From positions 1 to 34,469 of the forward strand of contig JASHRL010000239.1 in the NCBI GenBank assembly GCA_030037355.1: a stretch of DNA of 34,469 nucleotides, given 5' to 3'. The stretch's first letter is position 1; every line of letters begins with the position of its first letter. This document shows, piece after piece, positions 9,325 to 20,000 of this stretch. A program made the translations under genes and the position numbers. The notes beneath the pieces were generated by a model. It had not been told where the DNA came from. It saw only the letters and a program-made list of their open reading frames with translations, and did not search any database. This stretch comes from Candidatus Acidiferrales bacterium. Its GTDB lineage: Bacteria; Acidobacteriota; Terriglobia; Acidiferrales; UBA7541.

Positions 9325-10671
9325 CTACGCTTTCTTTTGCACTTCTGTGATGCACTCGCCAAGAATCCGAAGAGCGTGTTCCGCCTGTTCTTCGTCAATC
9401 AGAAGCGGCGGAGCGATTCGGATTGTATTGTCTCCGGCTCCCAGGATCAGTAGCCCTTTATAAAAGGCGAGATCGACGATTTTGTTCCGCAGATCCGGCG
9501 CTCTTTCCTTCGTCTTTTGATCGCGCACGATTTCAACGCCGATCATCAAACCGGGACCGCGGACATCTCCGACGATCTTGTATCTCTCCCGCCAATCCGC
9601 CATCTTCGCCGTGATGAACTTGCCCATGCGCTGCGCGTTCACCATGTATTGCTTCTCGATGAGGTCAATCGTGGCGAGTGAAGCCGCAACGCAGATCGGA
9701 TTGCCTCCAAATGTGGAGGCGTGCGCTCCCGGCGGCCAGTTCATGATACTCGCACGCGCGATGGTGGCACACAGCGGCATGCCGGAAGCAATTCCTTTCG
9801 CCACGCAAACAATATCCGGCTCGATTTGCGCATGTTCTGAGGCCCACCACTTCCCCGTGCGCCCCATCCCGCACTGTACCTCGTCCGCGACAAGCAAAAT
9901 TCCATGCTTGCGGCAGATGCGCTGCAACTCCTGCAAGAATCGCGCCGGAGCGGGAACGTATCCGCCTTCACCTTGAATGGGCTCGATGAAAATCGCGGCG
10001 ACATCGGCAGGGTCAGCGAGACGATGAAAAATTTGATTCTCAAGAAACTCCAGACATTCCGATGTGGCTACATCGGCGCTTTCTCCCGGCGCGCGATAGG
10101 CATCGGGAAACGGCATGTGCATCACGCCGCTGATGAGCGACCCAAATCCTTTGCGTTGGATGGATTTGCTCGACGTGAGCGAGAGCGAACCCATCGTTCG
10201 TCCATGGAAAGAGCCGTAAAAGGCGATGAATTTCTCGCGCTTCGTGTGATACCGCGCAAGCTTCATTGCTGCTTCGAGCGCTTCGGTGCCTGAGTTGCCG
10301 AAATAAACGCGCTTTGAGTCTTTCCCCGGAGCAATCCTTGCCAGTTTTTCCGCCAGTGTCACCATGTTCTCGTAATAAAAATCTGTCCCCGACATGTGGA
10401 TCAATTCGGCGGCTTGCTTCTGAATCGCAGCGACCACTTCCGGATGGCAATGACCCGTTGCGACGACAGCAATGCCAGCCGCGAAATCGAGGAAGCGATT
10501 GCCGTCAACGTCCTCAACCACCGCTCCGCGCCCCGTCTTGGCAACGAGCGGGTAGCTTCGCGTATACGATGGGGAAACGAATTTCGCATCGAGACTGACG
10601 AGCTTCTTTGCCTTAGGACCCGGCAAAGAAGTAACAAGGCAAGGCAGCTTCCAATTCTCAGCTTTCTTCAT
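9325..10671 (-). CDS. Class-III PLP aminotransferase (acetylornithine / 4-aminobutyrate aminotransferase family)
   Basis: NSGTEALEAAMKLARYHTKREKFIAFYGSFHGRTMGSLSLT; FIEPIQGEGGYVPAP; LLVADEVQCGMGRTGKWWA; CVAKGIASGMPL (PLP Lys); STFGGNPICVAA. Substrate cannot be assigned from sequence alone. Confidence 0.92.
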   Translation of the reverse strand: MKKAENWKLPCLVTSLPGPKAKKLVSLDAKFVSPSYTRSYPLVAKTGRGAVVEDVDGNRFLDFAAGIAVVATGHCHPEVVAAIQKQAAELIHMSGTDFYYENMVTLAEKLARIAPGKDSKRVYFGNSGTEALEAAMKLARYHTKREKFIAFYGSFHGRTMGSLSLTSSKSIQRKGFGSLISGVMHMPFPDAYRAPGESADVATSECLEFLENQIFHRLADPADVAAIFIEPIQGEGGYVPAPARFLQELQRICRKHGILLVADEVQCGMGRTGKWWASEHAQIEPDIVCVAKGIASGMPLCATIARASIMNWPPGAHASTFGGNPICVAASLATIDLIEKQYMVNAQRMGKFITAKMADWRERYKIVGDVRGPGLMIGVEIVRDQKTKERAPDLRNKIVDLAFYKGLLILGAGDNTIRIAPPLLIDEEQAEHALRILGECITEVQKKA

Positions 10672-10815
10672 ATCTTCCTCCCGATTGGATTTTTTCGCGC
10701 GGCCACGGGTCGCTGCGCCGATGCGTGAGGAAGGGTTGTTAGTCCACGCCGAAAAGATTGGGCCTTTGGCGAGATGGCAAACTGTGCCAGGAGGACGGGT
10801 TTTGAAATCGCAAGT

Positions 10816-12255
10816 TCACTTCTTTTTCCAACGAATCCCGCCATCGCGGGTGTCTTCCAAAAGAATACCACGATCCGCAAGTTCCTGGCGGATTTCGTCC
10901 GCGCGCTTGAAATTCCGCTGCTTCCGCGCCTGTTGACGCTCTGCAACGAGCGCTTCGATTTGCTCTGCCGTCAGTTCCTCGCTGGCCGATGCAAAACCCA
11001 ACGCACGAAGCTTGCTTGCATCGTTGTCTTCGAGCACCGCAAAAATCTCATCGAATTTATTCATCGCGTCCAAGACGGGGACAGCATCCTGCTGACGGAA
11101 TTCGCCGCGGTCCATGGCCGTGTTCACGTCGCGAACAAGATCGAAAATAGCAGCCAGCGCAACTGCGGTGTTTAGATCGTCCTCGAGACCTGCCTCGAAA
11201 CCCGCAATGGCTTCCTTAGCGCGTTTCTGCATTGCCGCATTATTACCCGCCGGAAATTTACCTTCGCGGAGTCGTGCGACGAAGTTGCGCAACCGCTCCA
11301 CCGAACTCGCCGCTTGCTGAATGCTGTCCGCCGTGAAATTAAGCTGGCGGCGATACGGCACCGACGCAAGCAAGTACCGCACCGTGGACGGCTTATGACC
11401 TTTTTTCAGCAGGTCGCGCAGCGTATAGAAATTTCCGAGCGACTTGGACATCTTCTCGCCGTCGATAATCAAGTGCTCGGCGTGCAGCCAATAGCGGACG
11501 AACGGATGACCTGTGGCGGCTTCGCTTTGGGCGATTTCGTTTTCGTGGTGAGGAAACGCGAGGTCAATGCCGCCCGTGTGAATGTCCAGCGTATCGCCGA
11601 GAAATTTCATGGCCATCGCGGAGCATTCGATGTGCCAGCCAGGGCGTCCCGGGCCAATTCGTGTTTCCCAGAAATGCTCGCCGGGCTTCGGCGATTTCCA
11701 GAGCGCGAAATCTCGCGCGTCCGCTTTTTCATAACGGTCAACTTCTACTCGCGCGCCAGCTTGAATCCCGCTCAAATCAATCTTCGAGAGCTTGCCGTAG
11801 TCGGGAAATTTCGCGATGCGATAGTAGATCGAGCCATCGCTTCGGTACGTCATGCCTTTGGCTTCGAGCCTCTCGATCAGCGCGACCATGTCCTCGATGC
11901 AATCCGTCGCGCGAATCAGATGTTCCGGCGTTTCGCAGCTCAGAGCGTTCATATCGTCCTTGAACGCCTGAATGTACTGCGCCGTGTAATCGAAGATGCT
12001 GATTCCCTTCTCCGCGGCGTTTTGAATGATGCGGTCGTCAACGTCGGTAAGATTCATGACGTGCTTCATGCGCAAGCCGCGCGATTTCAGAAAGCGGCGC
12101 AAGATATCCTGAAAAACAAAAGTGCGGTAATTTCCGATGTGCGCATAGTCATAAACTGTCGGGCCGCAGGTGTACATGCGCACTTCGCCGGCATGGAGCG
12201 GAACGAAACGCTCTGTGCTACTCGTCAGCGTGTTGTGGAGCAGAATTTCGCCCAT
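10816..12255 (-). CDS. cysS: Cysteinyl-tRNA synthetase
   Basis: MYTCGPTVYDYAHIGNYRTFVFQDILRR (HIGH-type motif), GWHIECSAMAMKFLGDTLDIHTGGIDLAFPHHENEIAQSEA, GEKMSKSLGN (KMSKS). Confidence 0.97.
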   Translation of the reverse strand: MGEILLHNTLTSSTERFVPLHAGEVRMYTCGPTVYDYAHIGNYRTFVFQDILRRFLKSRGLRMKHVMNLTDVDDRIIQNAAEKGISIFDYTAQYIQAFKDDMNALSCETPEHLIRATDCIEDMVALIERLEAKGMTYRSDGSIYYRIAKFPDYGKLSKIDLSGIQAGARVEVDRYEKADARDFALWKSPKPGEHFWETRIGPGRPGWHIECSAMAMKFLGDTLDIHTGGIDLAFPHHENEIAQSEAATGHPFVRYWLHAEHLIIDGEKMSKSLGNFYTLRDLLKKGHKPSTVRYLLASVPYRRQLNFTADSIQQAASSVERLRNFVARLREGKFPAGNNAAMQKRAKEAIAGFEAGLEDDLNTAVALAAIFDLVRDVNTAMDRGEFRQQDAVPVLDAMNKFDEIFAVLEDNDASKLRALGFASASEELTAEQIEALVAERQQARKQRNFKRADEIRQELADRGILLEDTRDGGIRWKKK

Positions 12256-12405
12256 TCCAGCGCTATCTCCATTTCAAAAATTGATTGAAAGCTGGCGATC
12301 TCACAGTCGCGCAATCCGCACGCGAAGCAAGCAAATAGAAACTGTCATTCTAGCCGAGGCTTCCTGAGGTAGCAAACAGAGGTGAACAGGCACGATAGCG
12401 CAGGA

Positions 12406-14709
12406 CTATTGTGGCTTCAATGTGATGCGACGCGTGACCGTCACCGCATCGCCGCTGTTATTTGCCACTGCCGTATCTGGCCGCGCGTTCCCCAGGAACG
12501 CACCCTGCGGCGGGAGACCATAACTCTCGTCAAGGAGCAGCGCCTCGACGGGTGCGGCGCTCGGCAACGTGAACTTCATCTCCAGACCATCGGCAGGAAC
12601 ATCCACATCGCCATACAGATGCCAGCCATGCGTATAGCGCAGCATCCGGCTATCGAACGGCGGAATGGAATGTCCTGAAGCAGAAACCGAATCGACATCC
12701 ACATTTGGAGGAAAGCCCAAAATAATTCGCGGCGCGCCGCGCGGCGATTTCAAGAGCACGTCGTATTGGTATTTGCCCTGCGAAGGTGTGACGCTTTGGA
12801 TGGTCAGCTCTGGCGCTGCGAGGCCGAGCGTCGGCGCAACGGCAGCAAATGGCGTGCTGGCATCCCACGGGTAAATTGCCGCTTGCGCACGCACAAACGA
12901 AGCCGCGTGCATCAAAGCCGGCGGCAAACGGCCGGAACTCGGATACGCCAGCCACTGCGATTGATCCGTGTCTGCGTCAAGATGATATTGCAGATTGAGT
13001 CCCTCAGGGGAGGTTGCCGAAAAAGGCGGCACGAGCGACGCGGCGACGGCTCCGATCACAGCCACCAAAACCGCCAGCGACGGAAATTTCCATCGATTTC
13101 CCGAAGAAACCGCACCGGCGAACGGCGCCAGCGGCGCGGCGATCATAGCGACGGATACGGCAATCCCAGCCAAGAACACATTGCCAAGCGCGGCGTACAA
13201 GAACCACAGCATTCCAAAGCCGGCAATCGCCGCAACGACGGCTGGAATGACGGTTCCAACCGCAATCAGCCCTTGCCCGCCGCGCCCCGCGAACAAAATC
13301 GCCAGCCCAAAAATTCCAGCGGCGACAGAAGGCACAACAAAAAAATAACTCAAGCCCGGAGCCAAAATGCCAAGCACAAGAGCAACGACAACCCACCAAA
13401 CCCAAATGCCGGTCCAGAGTCCCCAGAATCCCGCGAGGCGCGCAAACACGACTCCCACCGCAGCCGCAACGGCGAATCCCAACGCCCAAAATGCGATGAG
13501 AAGTGGCGCAGGATGCGCGACCCAGTTCGTGGGAATCCCACCACCTTTGCCAACGAGCCATTGCAAAACGACGCCGGCAACCATACTGGCGATCAAGATC
13601 GACGGCCAGGCGAAAAGCCCAATCACATAAGCTTTCATCCGCATTTGGCCGCGCCGCACCAGCACCGCGGCTTCGATAAGCAGGAGTACGAGCGCCAAAA
13701 CCGCCAGACCAGCAGTCTCGTGCGCTGGCCACCAAATTGTTTTCCACCCGAACAAACCAGCATAGACGGCGTCGGAAGGCGGGCCGAAGTTCAAATCCGA
13801 ATTCGCCAGAGCGCGAACAGCATCGAGTCCGCTTTCGCCTTCCTCCTGAATGCTTGCGGCACTGGCGTTAGCAAAATTGTCGAGCGGCGTGTGATAGTGC
13901 GCGACGTCGTTGATGAACGCGAAATTGAAGCCCTGATAGCCCGCATGCTTGAAAATCGTGAAGTCCGTATCGTTCGGCAGAGTCTTGTAGACCGTATACG
14001 AGAGCGACGTGCCGTCCGCATGATGGATCGACTTCGCAAACAGGCGAATGAGCCACTGATTGGCGCTTCCCGTCTCGAACATCGCCGTGGGCCCGGAAGT
14101 CCCGCGATTGTCCATGTTGACATCAGCGCGAACATCCTTCGCCCATGGATCGTCCTGAACAAAAGCAACCGCGCCGAACAGGCCGGCTTCTTCGCCTTCG
14201 TCGAGAAGAAAAATCACGGGATGGTGAAGCGGCGGAGACGCTTTCAGAGCACGCGCAATTTCGAGCACAGAAACCGTCCCGGCGCCGTCGTCTGACGCCC
14301 CGGGTCCCGCAGGCACCGAGTCGTAATGCGCCGAGACGAGAACAGCGCCGCTCGCTCCTTCGCCATCGAGACGCGCCACCACATTCTTAACTTCAGCGCA
14401 TTGGCCAAACTCGCCGCAAACGAAGCTGTCCTGAACGCGCGGCTGATAACCCAACTCTCTTAATTGCGCGACAATGCCATCACGCACGGCCGCGTCCGCA
14501 GCGCTGCCAACGGGGTGCGGCGCGCCATTGCCGACCAGCTGCTGCAAGACGCTCTTCGCGCGCACGGCGGAGAATTGGCTCGTCGGAGCATCGGCAGGCT
14601 TTGGCGGAGGAGGCTGCGCGCGAAATGCCGCCAGACAGATCACCGCGGCATATAGCAACAGAACGATCACAAACACGCCGCCGCGCGGGGTTGGCTCCGT
14701 GAGGTTCAC
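12406..14709 (-). CDS. M28 family peptidase with C-terminal multi-TM region
   Basis: VLVSAHYDSVPAGPGASDDGAGTVSVLEIAR, FLLDEGEEAGLFGAVAFV and HADGTSLSYTVYKTLPNDTDFTIFKHAG, followed by about 8 hydrophobic helices. The track start (14760) lies inside the predicted promoter; GTG at 14709 has GGAGAG SD (GGAGAGCCTGTG). Confidence 0.88.
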   Translation of the reverse strand: MNLTEPTPRGGVFVIVLLLYAAVICLAAFRAQPPPPKPADAPTSQFSAVRAKSVLQQLVGNGAPHPVGSAADAAVRDGIVAQLRELGYQPRVQDSFVCGEFGQCAEVKNVVARLDGEGASGAVLVSAHYDSVPAGPGASDDGAGTVSVLEIARALKASPPLHHPVIFLLDEGEEAGLFGAVAFVQDDPWAKDVRADVNMDNRGTSGPTAMFETGSANQWLIRLFAKSIHHADGTSLSYTVYKTLPNDTDFTIFKHAGYQGFNFAFINDVAHYHTPLDNFANASAASIQEEGESGLDAVRALANSDLNFGPPSDAVYAGLFGWKTIWWPAHETAGLAVLALVLLLIEAAVLVRRGQMRMKAYVIGLFAWPSILIASMVAGVVLQWLVGKGGGIPTNWVAHPAPLLIAFWALGFAVAAAVGVVFARLAGFWGLWTGIWVWWVVVALVLGILAPGLSYFFVVPSVAAGIFGLAILFAGRGGQGLIAVGTVIPAVVAAIAGFGMLWFLYAALGNVFLAGIAVSVAMIAAPLAPFAGAVSSGNRWKFPSLAVLVAVIGAVAASLVPPFSATSPEGLNLQYHLDADTDQSQWLAYPSSGRLPPALMHAASFVRAQAAIYPWDASTPFAAVAPTLGLAAPELTIQSVTPSQGKYQYDVLLKSPRGAPRIILGFPPNVDVDSVSASGHSIPPFDSRMLRYTHGWHLYGDVDVPADGLEMKFTLPSAAPVEALLLDESYGLPPQGAFLGNARPDTAVANNSGDAVTVTRRITLKPQ

Positions 14710-14744
14710 AGGCTCTCCGTATCGATACCGATGATGTGCGCGAC

Positions 14745-14773
14745 ATCCTATGGCCAGCACATGGCTAAGTCAA
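14745..14773 (-). promoter_or_regulatory. Putative sigma70 promoter for the M28 peptidase gene
   Basis: Minus strand TTGACT-17 nt-TAGGAT. Confidence 0.55.
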
Positions 14774-14805
14774 CGACCACAATCGACCGAAACAAAATTT
14801 GCTCG

Positions 14806-14834
14806 TTGACGAATTGCCGCGCCGCCCCTACATT
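14806..14834 (+). promoter_or_regulatory. Putative sigma70 promoter for the S9 peptidase gene
   Basis: TTGACG (14806-14811), 17-nt spacer, TACATT (14829-14834), GAGGAG SD before ATG 14858. Confidence 0.55.
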
Positions 14835-14857
14835 GTCGATTCACTGAGGAGCCAGCC

Positions 14858-16813
14858 ATGAAAATCCGTTCTCTTGCCGTTGCAGTCGCGATTCTAGTTT
14901 TCGCGAGCCTCCCCGTTCTCGGTCAGGAGAGTAGCAGCAACAATGCCTCGTCGAACCAGCTCCTAACGCCGCAGCAGGCTCTGAATATGCGGCGCATTTC
15001 GGACTTACGGTTTTCCCCTGACGGCATGCGCCTGGCATTCACAATCGCCGAACCCCCGAAAGACACCGAAAATCCGCGTCATATCTGGATCCTCGATACG
15101 GCAACTCGGCAGGCGCGCCAGTACACATTCTCGGACAAGTCCGATGATTCTCCGCGATGGTCGCCCGACGGCAAGCTCCTAGCTTTCCTGTCCAACCGCG
15201 AAGAGAACCGGCAAATCTATCTGATGCCTTCAAACGGCGGCGATGCATACCCAATTACGGACGGCAAGCGCAGCATCAGCTCCTTCGAATGGTCGGCGGA
15301 CGGCAAGCAAATCGCCTTCCTCGCACCTGATGAGCAAACAGCTGCCGAAGAGAAAAAAGAAAAAGACAAAGATGATGCCATCGTGGTCGATCATCAAGAC
15401 AAGAACAATCGCCTCTGGATTCTGAATGTCGCAACAAAGGAAGCTCGCGCCATCACCGCTGCCAACTGGGAAGTTCGACAGTTGGAGTGGACGCCTCAAG
15501 GTGAAAGCATCGTCGTCTCCGCGACAGACCATCCTGAATCCGACGACGATACGAACCGCATCTTCTCCGTCGACGTTTCGACGGGAAGAATGTCTGCGCT
15601 GTTCGCTCCTGTAGGGCCGTTCGGAAACATTCGCGTTTCGCCAGACGGCAAACAATTCCTATATGCAGGCGCGCGCGTCGATGGTCCGGAGCCACATGAC
15701 ATCTATGTGCGCGCGATTAGCTCTGCGGCTTCCGAGGCGAGCCGCAACCTCACAGCAACGGGACTAGACCGTCCTTCACTCGAGTTTCAATGGCGGCCCG
15801 ACGGCAGTGTCATGGCAGTTGCGCAGACAGGATTCAGGACGACGCTTTATTCCATCGCGATGGATGGCTCAGCGAAACCCGTCGACAATGCCGAGCCGAA
15901 TCCCCACGGCTTCGCGATTTCATCTTCCGGAGAGCTTGCGTTTGTCGGCCAATCCGCCACGGAGCCGCCAGAAATCTATCTTTCCGCAAATGGCGGTGCG
16001 CCGGAGCGCGTCACGCATCTGAATGCAAGCTGGGATTCCATCACACTCTCAAAGCCGGAGTTTTTCCATTACAAGAGCTTTGATGGCCTCTCCATCGAAG
16101 GCGAATTGCTGCGTCCGCTCAATTCCACCGGAAATTCGCCGAAGCCGACGGTGATTCTGGTTCACGGCGGGCCAACCGGCGCATGGTCGGACAGCATCGA
16201 CTCATGGGGACAGTTGCTGGCGGCTCGCGGATTCGCCGTCGCTTATTTCAATATTCGCGGTTCGACAGGCTACGGCGAGAAATTCGTCGAGATGAATCGC
16301 GCCGACTGGGGCGGCGCCGATTTCAAGGATGTGATGGTCGGCGTCGACTACCTCGTCGCGCAAGGTGTCGCCGATCCCAATCGCCTCGGCATCGGCGGAT
16401 GGTCCTATGGCGGATATATGGCGGAATGGGCCATTACCCAAACCAATCGCTTCAAGGCTTCTGTTTCCGGCGCGGGTATGGTGGACCTCATTGCCGAATT
16501 CGAAACCGAAAATGGCCCTTCGTACGACAAATGGTTCTGGGGCCTTCCCTACGATCAACAGGAAGTGATGCTGAAGCACTCGCCTTATCTATATTTGAAA
16601 AACGCGCACACGCCAATTCTGATTCTTCAAGGCATCAACGACACGACCGATCCCCTCGGCCAGAGCACGGGCCTTTATCGCGGGCTGAAATTCTACGGCG
16701 CACCCGCGGAACTGGTGGAATACCCGCGTGAAAATCACGGATTCCACGAAGAAAAACACGAACTCGACAGGCTCAACCGGATTATCGCGTGGTACGAGGA
16801 GTATCTGAAATAG
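14858..16813 (+). CDS. S9 family (prolyl oligopeptidase / acylaminoacyl-peptidase-like) serine peptidase
   Basis: Signal peptide; WD40/TolB-like beta-propeller repeats (RFSPDGMRLAF, RWSPDGKLLAFLSN); catalytic GIGGWSYGGYMAEW, INDTTDP, ENHGFHEEKHELD. Confidence 0.93.
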   Translation: MKIRSLAVAVAILVFASLPVLGQESSSNNASSNQLLTPQQALNMRRISDLRFSPDGMRLAFTIAEPPKDTENPRHIWILDTATRQARQYTFSDKSDDSPRWSPDGKLLAFLSNREENRQIYLMPSNGGDAYPITDGKRSISSFEWSADGKQIAFLAPDEQTAAEEKKEKDKDDAIVVDHQDKNNRLWILNVATKEARAITAANWEVRQLEWTPQGESIVVSATDHPESDDDTNRIFSVDVSTGRMSALFAPVGPFGNIRVSPDGKQFLYAGARVDGPEPHDIYVRAISSAASEASRNLTATGLDRPSLEFQWRPDGSVMAVAQTGFRTTLYSIAMDGSAKPVDNAEPNPHGFAISSSGELAFVGQSATEPPEIYLSANGGAPERVTHLNASWDSITLSKPEFFHYKSFDGLSIEGELLRPLNSTGNSPKPTVILVHGGPTGAWSDSIDSWGQLLAARGFAVAYFNIRGSTGYGEKFVEMNRADWGGADFKDVMVGVDYLVAQGVADPNRLGIGGWSYGGYMAEWAITQTNRFKASVSGAGMVDLIAEFETENGPSYDKWFWGLPYDQQEVMLKHSPYLYLKNAHTPILILQGINDTTDPLGQSTGLYRGLKFYGAPAELVEYPRENHGFHEEKHELDRLNRIIAWYEEYLK

Positions 16814-17064
16814 ACCACGAGATTTCGCACTCTAGGGCTCCCTCCCCGCGTTCTCTGCGGGCACATTCTTCGGCCAAAGGCTTTACACGCCTCCGGCCCC
16901 GTGCTATCGTCATCCGCATCACCGCCGATCCGAAGCGCCAGGCGGCTGGGCCTGCTCCATGCGACCCGCCACGATTTTTGTCCCCATAGTTCAGTTTCTG
17001 GAAGCCGAATTGCGGCCAAATCCGCGTATGATGCGGAAGAGCCAGGCAAAATCCGAGGAGCGGC

Positions 17065-20000
17065 GTGCTCAAACTGCGTAAGGTCGAAATACTGGGCTTC
17101 AAATCGTTCTGCGATAAGACGCAGATCGTCTTCAGTGGCAGCGGCGTCACGTGCATTGTCGGGCCGAACGGCTGCGGCAAGTCCAACGTTGTGGATGCGG
17201 TTTCTTGGGTGCTCGGCGAGCAGAGCCACAGAATGCTTCGCGCCGAGCGCATGTCGGATTGCATCTTTAACGGCACGGCCAAGCGTCCGCCGCTGGGCGT
17301 CGCCGAAGTGTCCTTGACACTCGTCGACCCGGAGCTCACCGACGCGGTTTCGAAAGTTTTGGGCGACGGCGCCGAAAATTCCGCCGAAGCGCCCATCGAA
17401 GAACCCGTCGCCTCGATAGAACCGAGCCCTGCTGAATCCTCCAGCACAGCGGTCGTCGCCGAGGCAGCGCTCGACGAAGGCAAGCCGGTAAAGACTTTCA
17501 AGAAACGCGGCTCAGAAAAACCGGCAATCCATGTGAAGCCAGGAGAAATTGTCGTCGGCCGTCGCCTTTATCGTTCAGGGCAAAGCGAATACCTGCTCAA
17601 CGGCCGCGTCGCGCGCCTGCGCGACGTCCAGGAACTTTTCATGGGCATGGGCCTCGGACCCGACTCGTACGCCATCATCGAGCAGGGCCGCATCGGCCAG
17701 ATTCTCAACTCTCGCCCGATGGATCGTCGCGCGCTGATCGAAGAAGCCGCCGGAATCACGGTCTACAAAACCAAGCGGCGCCTCGCCGAAGCCAAACTCG
17801 AAGCTTCGAAAGTGAACCTCTCGCGCGTCAACGATATCCTCGTCGAAGTCGAAAAGCAGCTCGCATCGCTCAAACGCCAGGCGTCCAAAGCGCGGCGATA
17901 CGCAGAATTGCGCGAAGAGATGCGCGGCTTGATGTCTATCGTGCTCGCCAGCAAAGCGCGCCGGCTCGAATCGGAAGCGGAAAGACTTGAAGCGGCGCTT
18001 GCGGAGATCATCTCCACAGAGAGCTATGGCATCACAGAGATCCGCGAACTCGAAGCCGAGCAGGAGCGCCTCAACGCACGCAATTATGAACTCGAAGGCG
18101 AGATGCGCCAGCTTCAGAATTTTCTCAATCAGTCCGCCCTTGAGCTCGACCGCGCGGAAAACCGCGTGGCATTCAATCGTGAGCAAGCCGCGCAGATCGA
18201 CGCGCGTGTCGCGGCGCTCGCTGCGGAAATCGCGCAGGCGGAAGCCCAGGCCGCGCAAGTCGAATCTCGCCTTGCTGGCCATCGCGAAAGCGTTGCGGCA
18301 TTGCGCGATGAATCCTCGCGTCTCGAAACTCATTTGCAGGATTTCGCAAGACAGATTGAATCCGATAACGCCGGGCAAGCAGCGCTCGAAAATCGTATCG
18401 CCAGCCTTCGCGAAGCAGCTTCCCGCAGCGGAGAGGATTCCGTTCGCGCCCAGGTGGAATCGCTGCAAGCGGAAGATTTGCTGACGCGCATTTCGTCGGA
18501 ACAAAGCCAGCGCCAGGAGATTTGCGCACAGATCAATTCGCAACGTGCGGCGCAAGTCGAAAAGACGCAAGCCGCGCACGTCCGCCATCTGGAAAGCGAA
18601 GAAGCCGCCCACGCGCTCGAGCAGCAGGTCCTCGCCGCGCAGGAGTCGCTCGCGGCCTTGCGTCATTCGCAGCAGGAAGCGTCGCAGCGGAATGAAAAAT
18701 TGCGCGAGGAACTAAGCGCCGCCCGCGCCCGCCGCAGTTCTCTTGAGCAGATTCTGAATGATCGCGCCTACACTGCCGAAGCCGTGCAGAAGCTTTTCTC
18801 CGTCAATGGCGAAAGCGAGTCGCGCGGTTTCCGCGCCGTCGGCGTGCTTGCGGATTATGCCGAAGTGGAAGAGCAATACGAAGGAGCCGTCGAGCAATTC
18901 CTGCGCGATGAACTGGAATATGTCGTCGTGGAAACATTCGATCACGCGCGTGCGGGTGTCAGCCTTCTGCGCGAAGAAATGGGCGGCCGCGCCACATTTT
19001 TCGTCGATTCTCTTCGCCATCTGAAGTACGAACCCAAATCGGATCCGGCCATGCTTTCATCCGCTGGAATCGTTTCGCGCATGGACAAGCTCGTTGATTT
19101 TCGCGATCCTCTCGGCCCGGCAGCGAAGCAATTTCTCTCCAAGCTGCAGGACGCCTATCTGGTCGAGACGGCCGCGGAAGCCGAACATCTCGCCCACGCC
19201 AATCCACAAAATCATTTCGTCACGCTCGACGGCACGTGTTACCACGGCCGCATGGTCACCGGCGGACGCCCCGGCGAAGCTGGCCCGCTCGCGTTGAAGC
19301 GCGAACTGCGCATGCACGAGGCCGACGCTGTGCGCCTCGAACGATTGAGCGCGGAAACTCATGCGGAATTGACTCGTCTCGAAAATGAATTACGCCGCGT
19401 CGAAGCGGAGCTGGCGCAAAATCTCGCAAAACATGTCGAAGCCGAGCGAAATCGCGTCAGCGCATTCCATCAGCTTGAGCAGGCGCGCGAGGAGCTGGCG
19501 CGTTATGAGCAGCAGCTTGCCGAAGCTGAGCGCGAAGCGGCTCGTCTCGCAGCCGAAGCGGAGGATGCCCGCTCGAAAGCTTCCGGCGCTCGTCGTCTGA
19601 GCGAGCAGGCCCTGGTCTCGCGCGCCGATGCGGAACAGCAAGCCTCTGAAGCAGTCGAACGCCTGGCCGCGATGCGCGAAAAATCGCAATTGCAACAGGG
19701 ACAGCTCGCCGCGCGCCGCGAAGAACTCGCAGCCATGTCCGAACGTCTCGCGAATGCGGAAACGCTCGAGGCGCGTTTAGCGGAGGAGTCCAGTCAAGCG
19801 GGTGAGCGCCTAAACAGCCTTCAAGAGCAGCGCGACGCGCTAGCTCGCGAGAAAGCCGAACGCGAAGCGAGCAGCGCTCAACTCGAACTGCAGATCGAAC
19901 ATCACCGAAGCGAAAAAATCCGTCTGGAACTGCGTCAGACAGAACTCGAGACGCAATGGAGTGCGTTGCGTGATCGCGTCGCGAATCTCGATGACAGCCT

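Noticed and set aside
4457-12255. Functional pairing of tRNA-Cys and cysS in the same window
   Set aside because: They are about 6 kb apart with unrelated genes between; co-location alone is not evidence of coupling.
11314-12288. 324-aa plus-strand ORF opposite cysS
   Set aside because: Antisense shadow of a well-supported cysteinyl-tRNA synthetase.
12766-14295. 509-aa plus-strand ORF opposite the M28 peptidase gene
   Set aside because: Arg/Asn/Gln-rich shadow ORF antisense to a strongly supported CDS; typical of GC-rich codon bias.
17575-18666. 363-aa minus-strand ORF inside smc
   Set aside because: Antisense shadow of the SMC coiled-coil coding sequence; no recognisable motifs.
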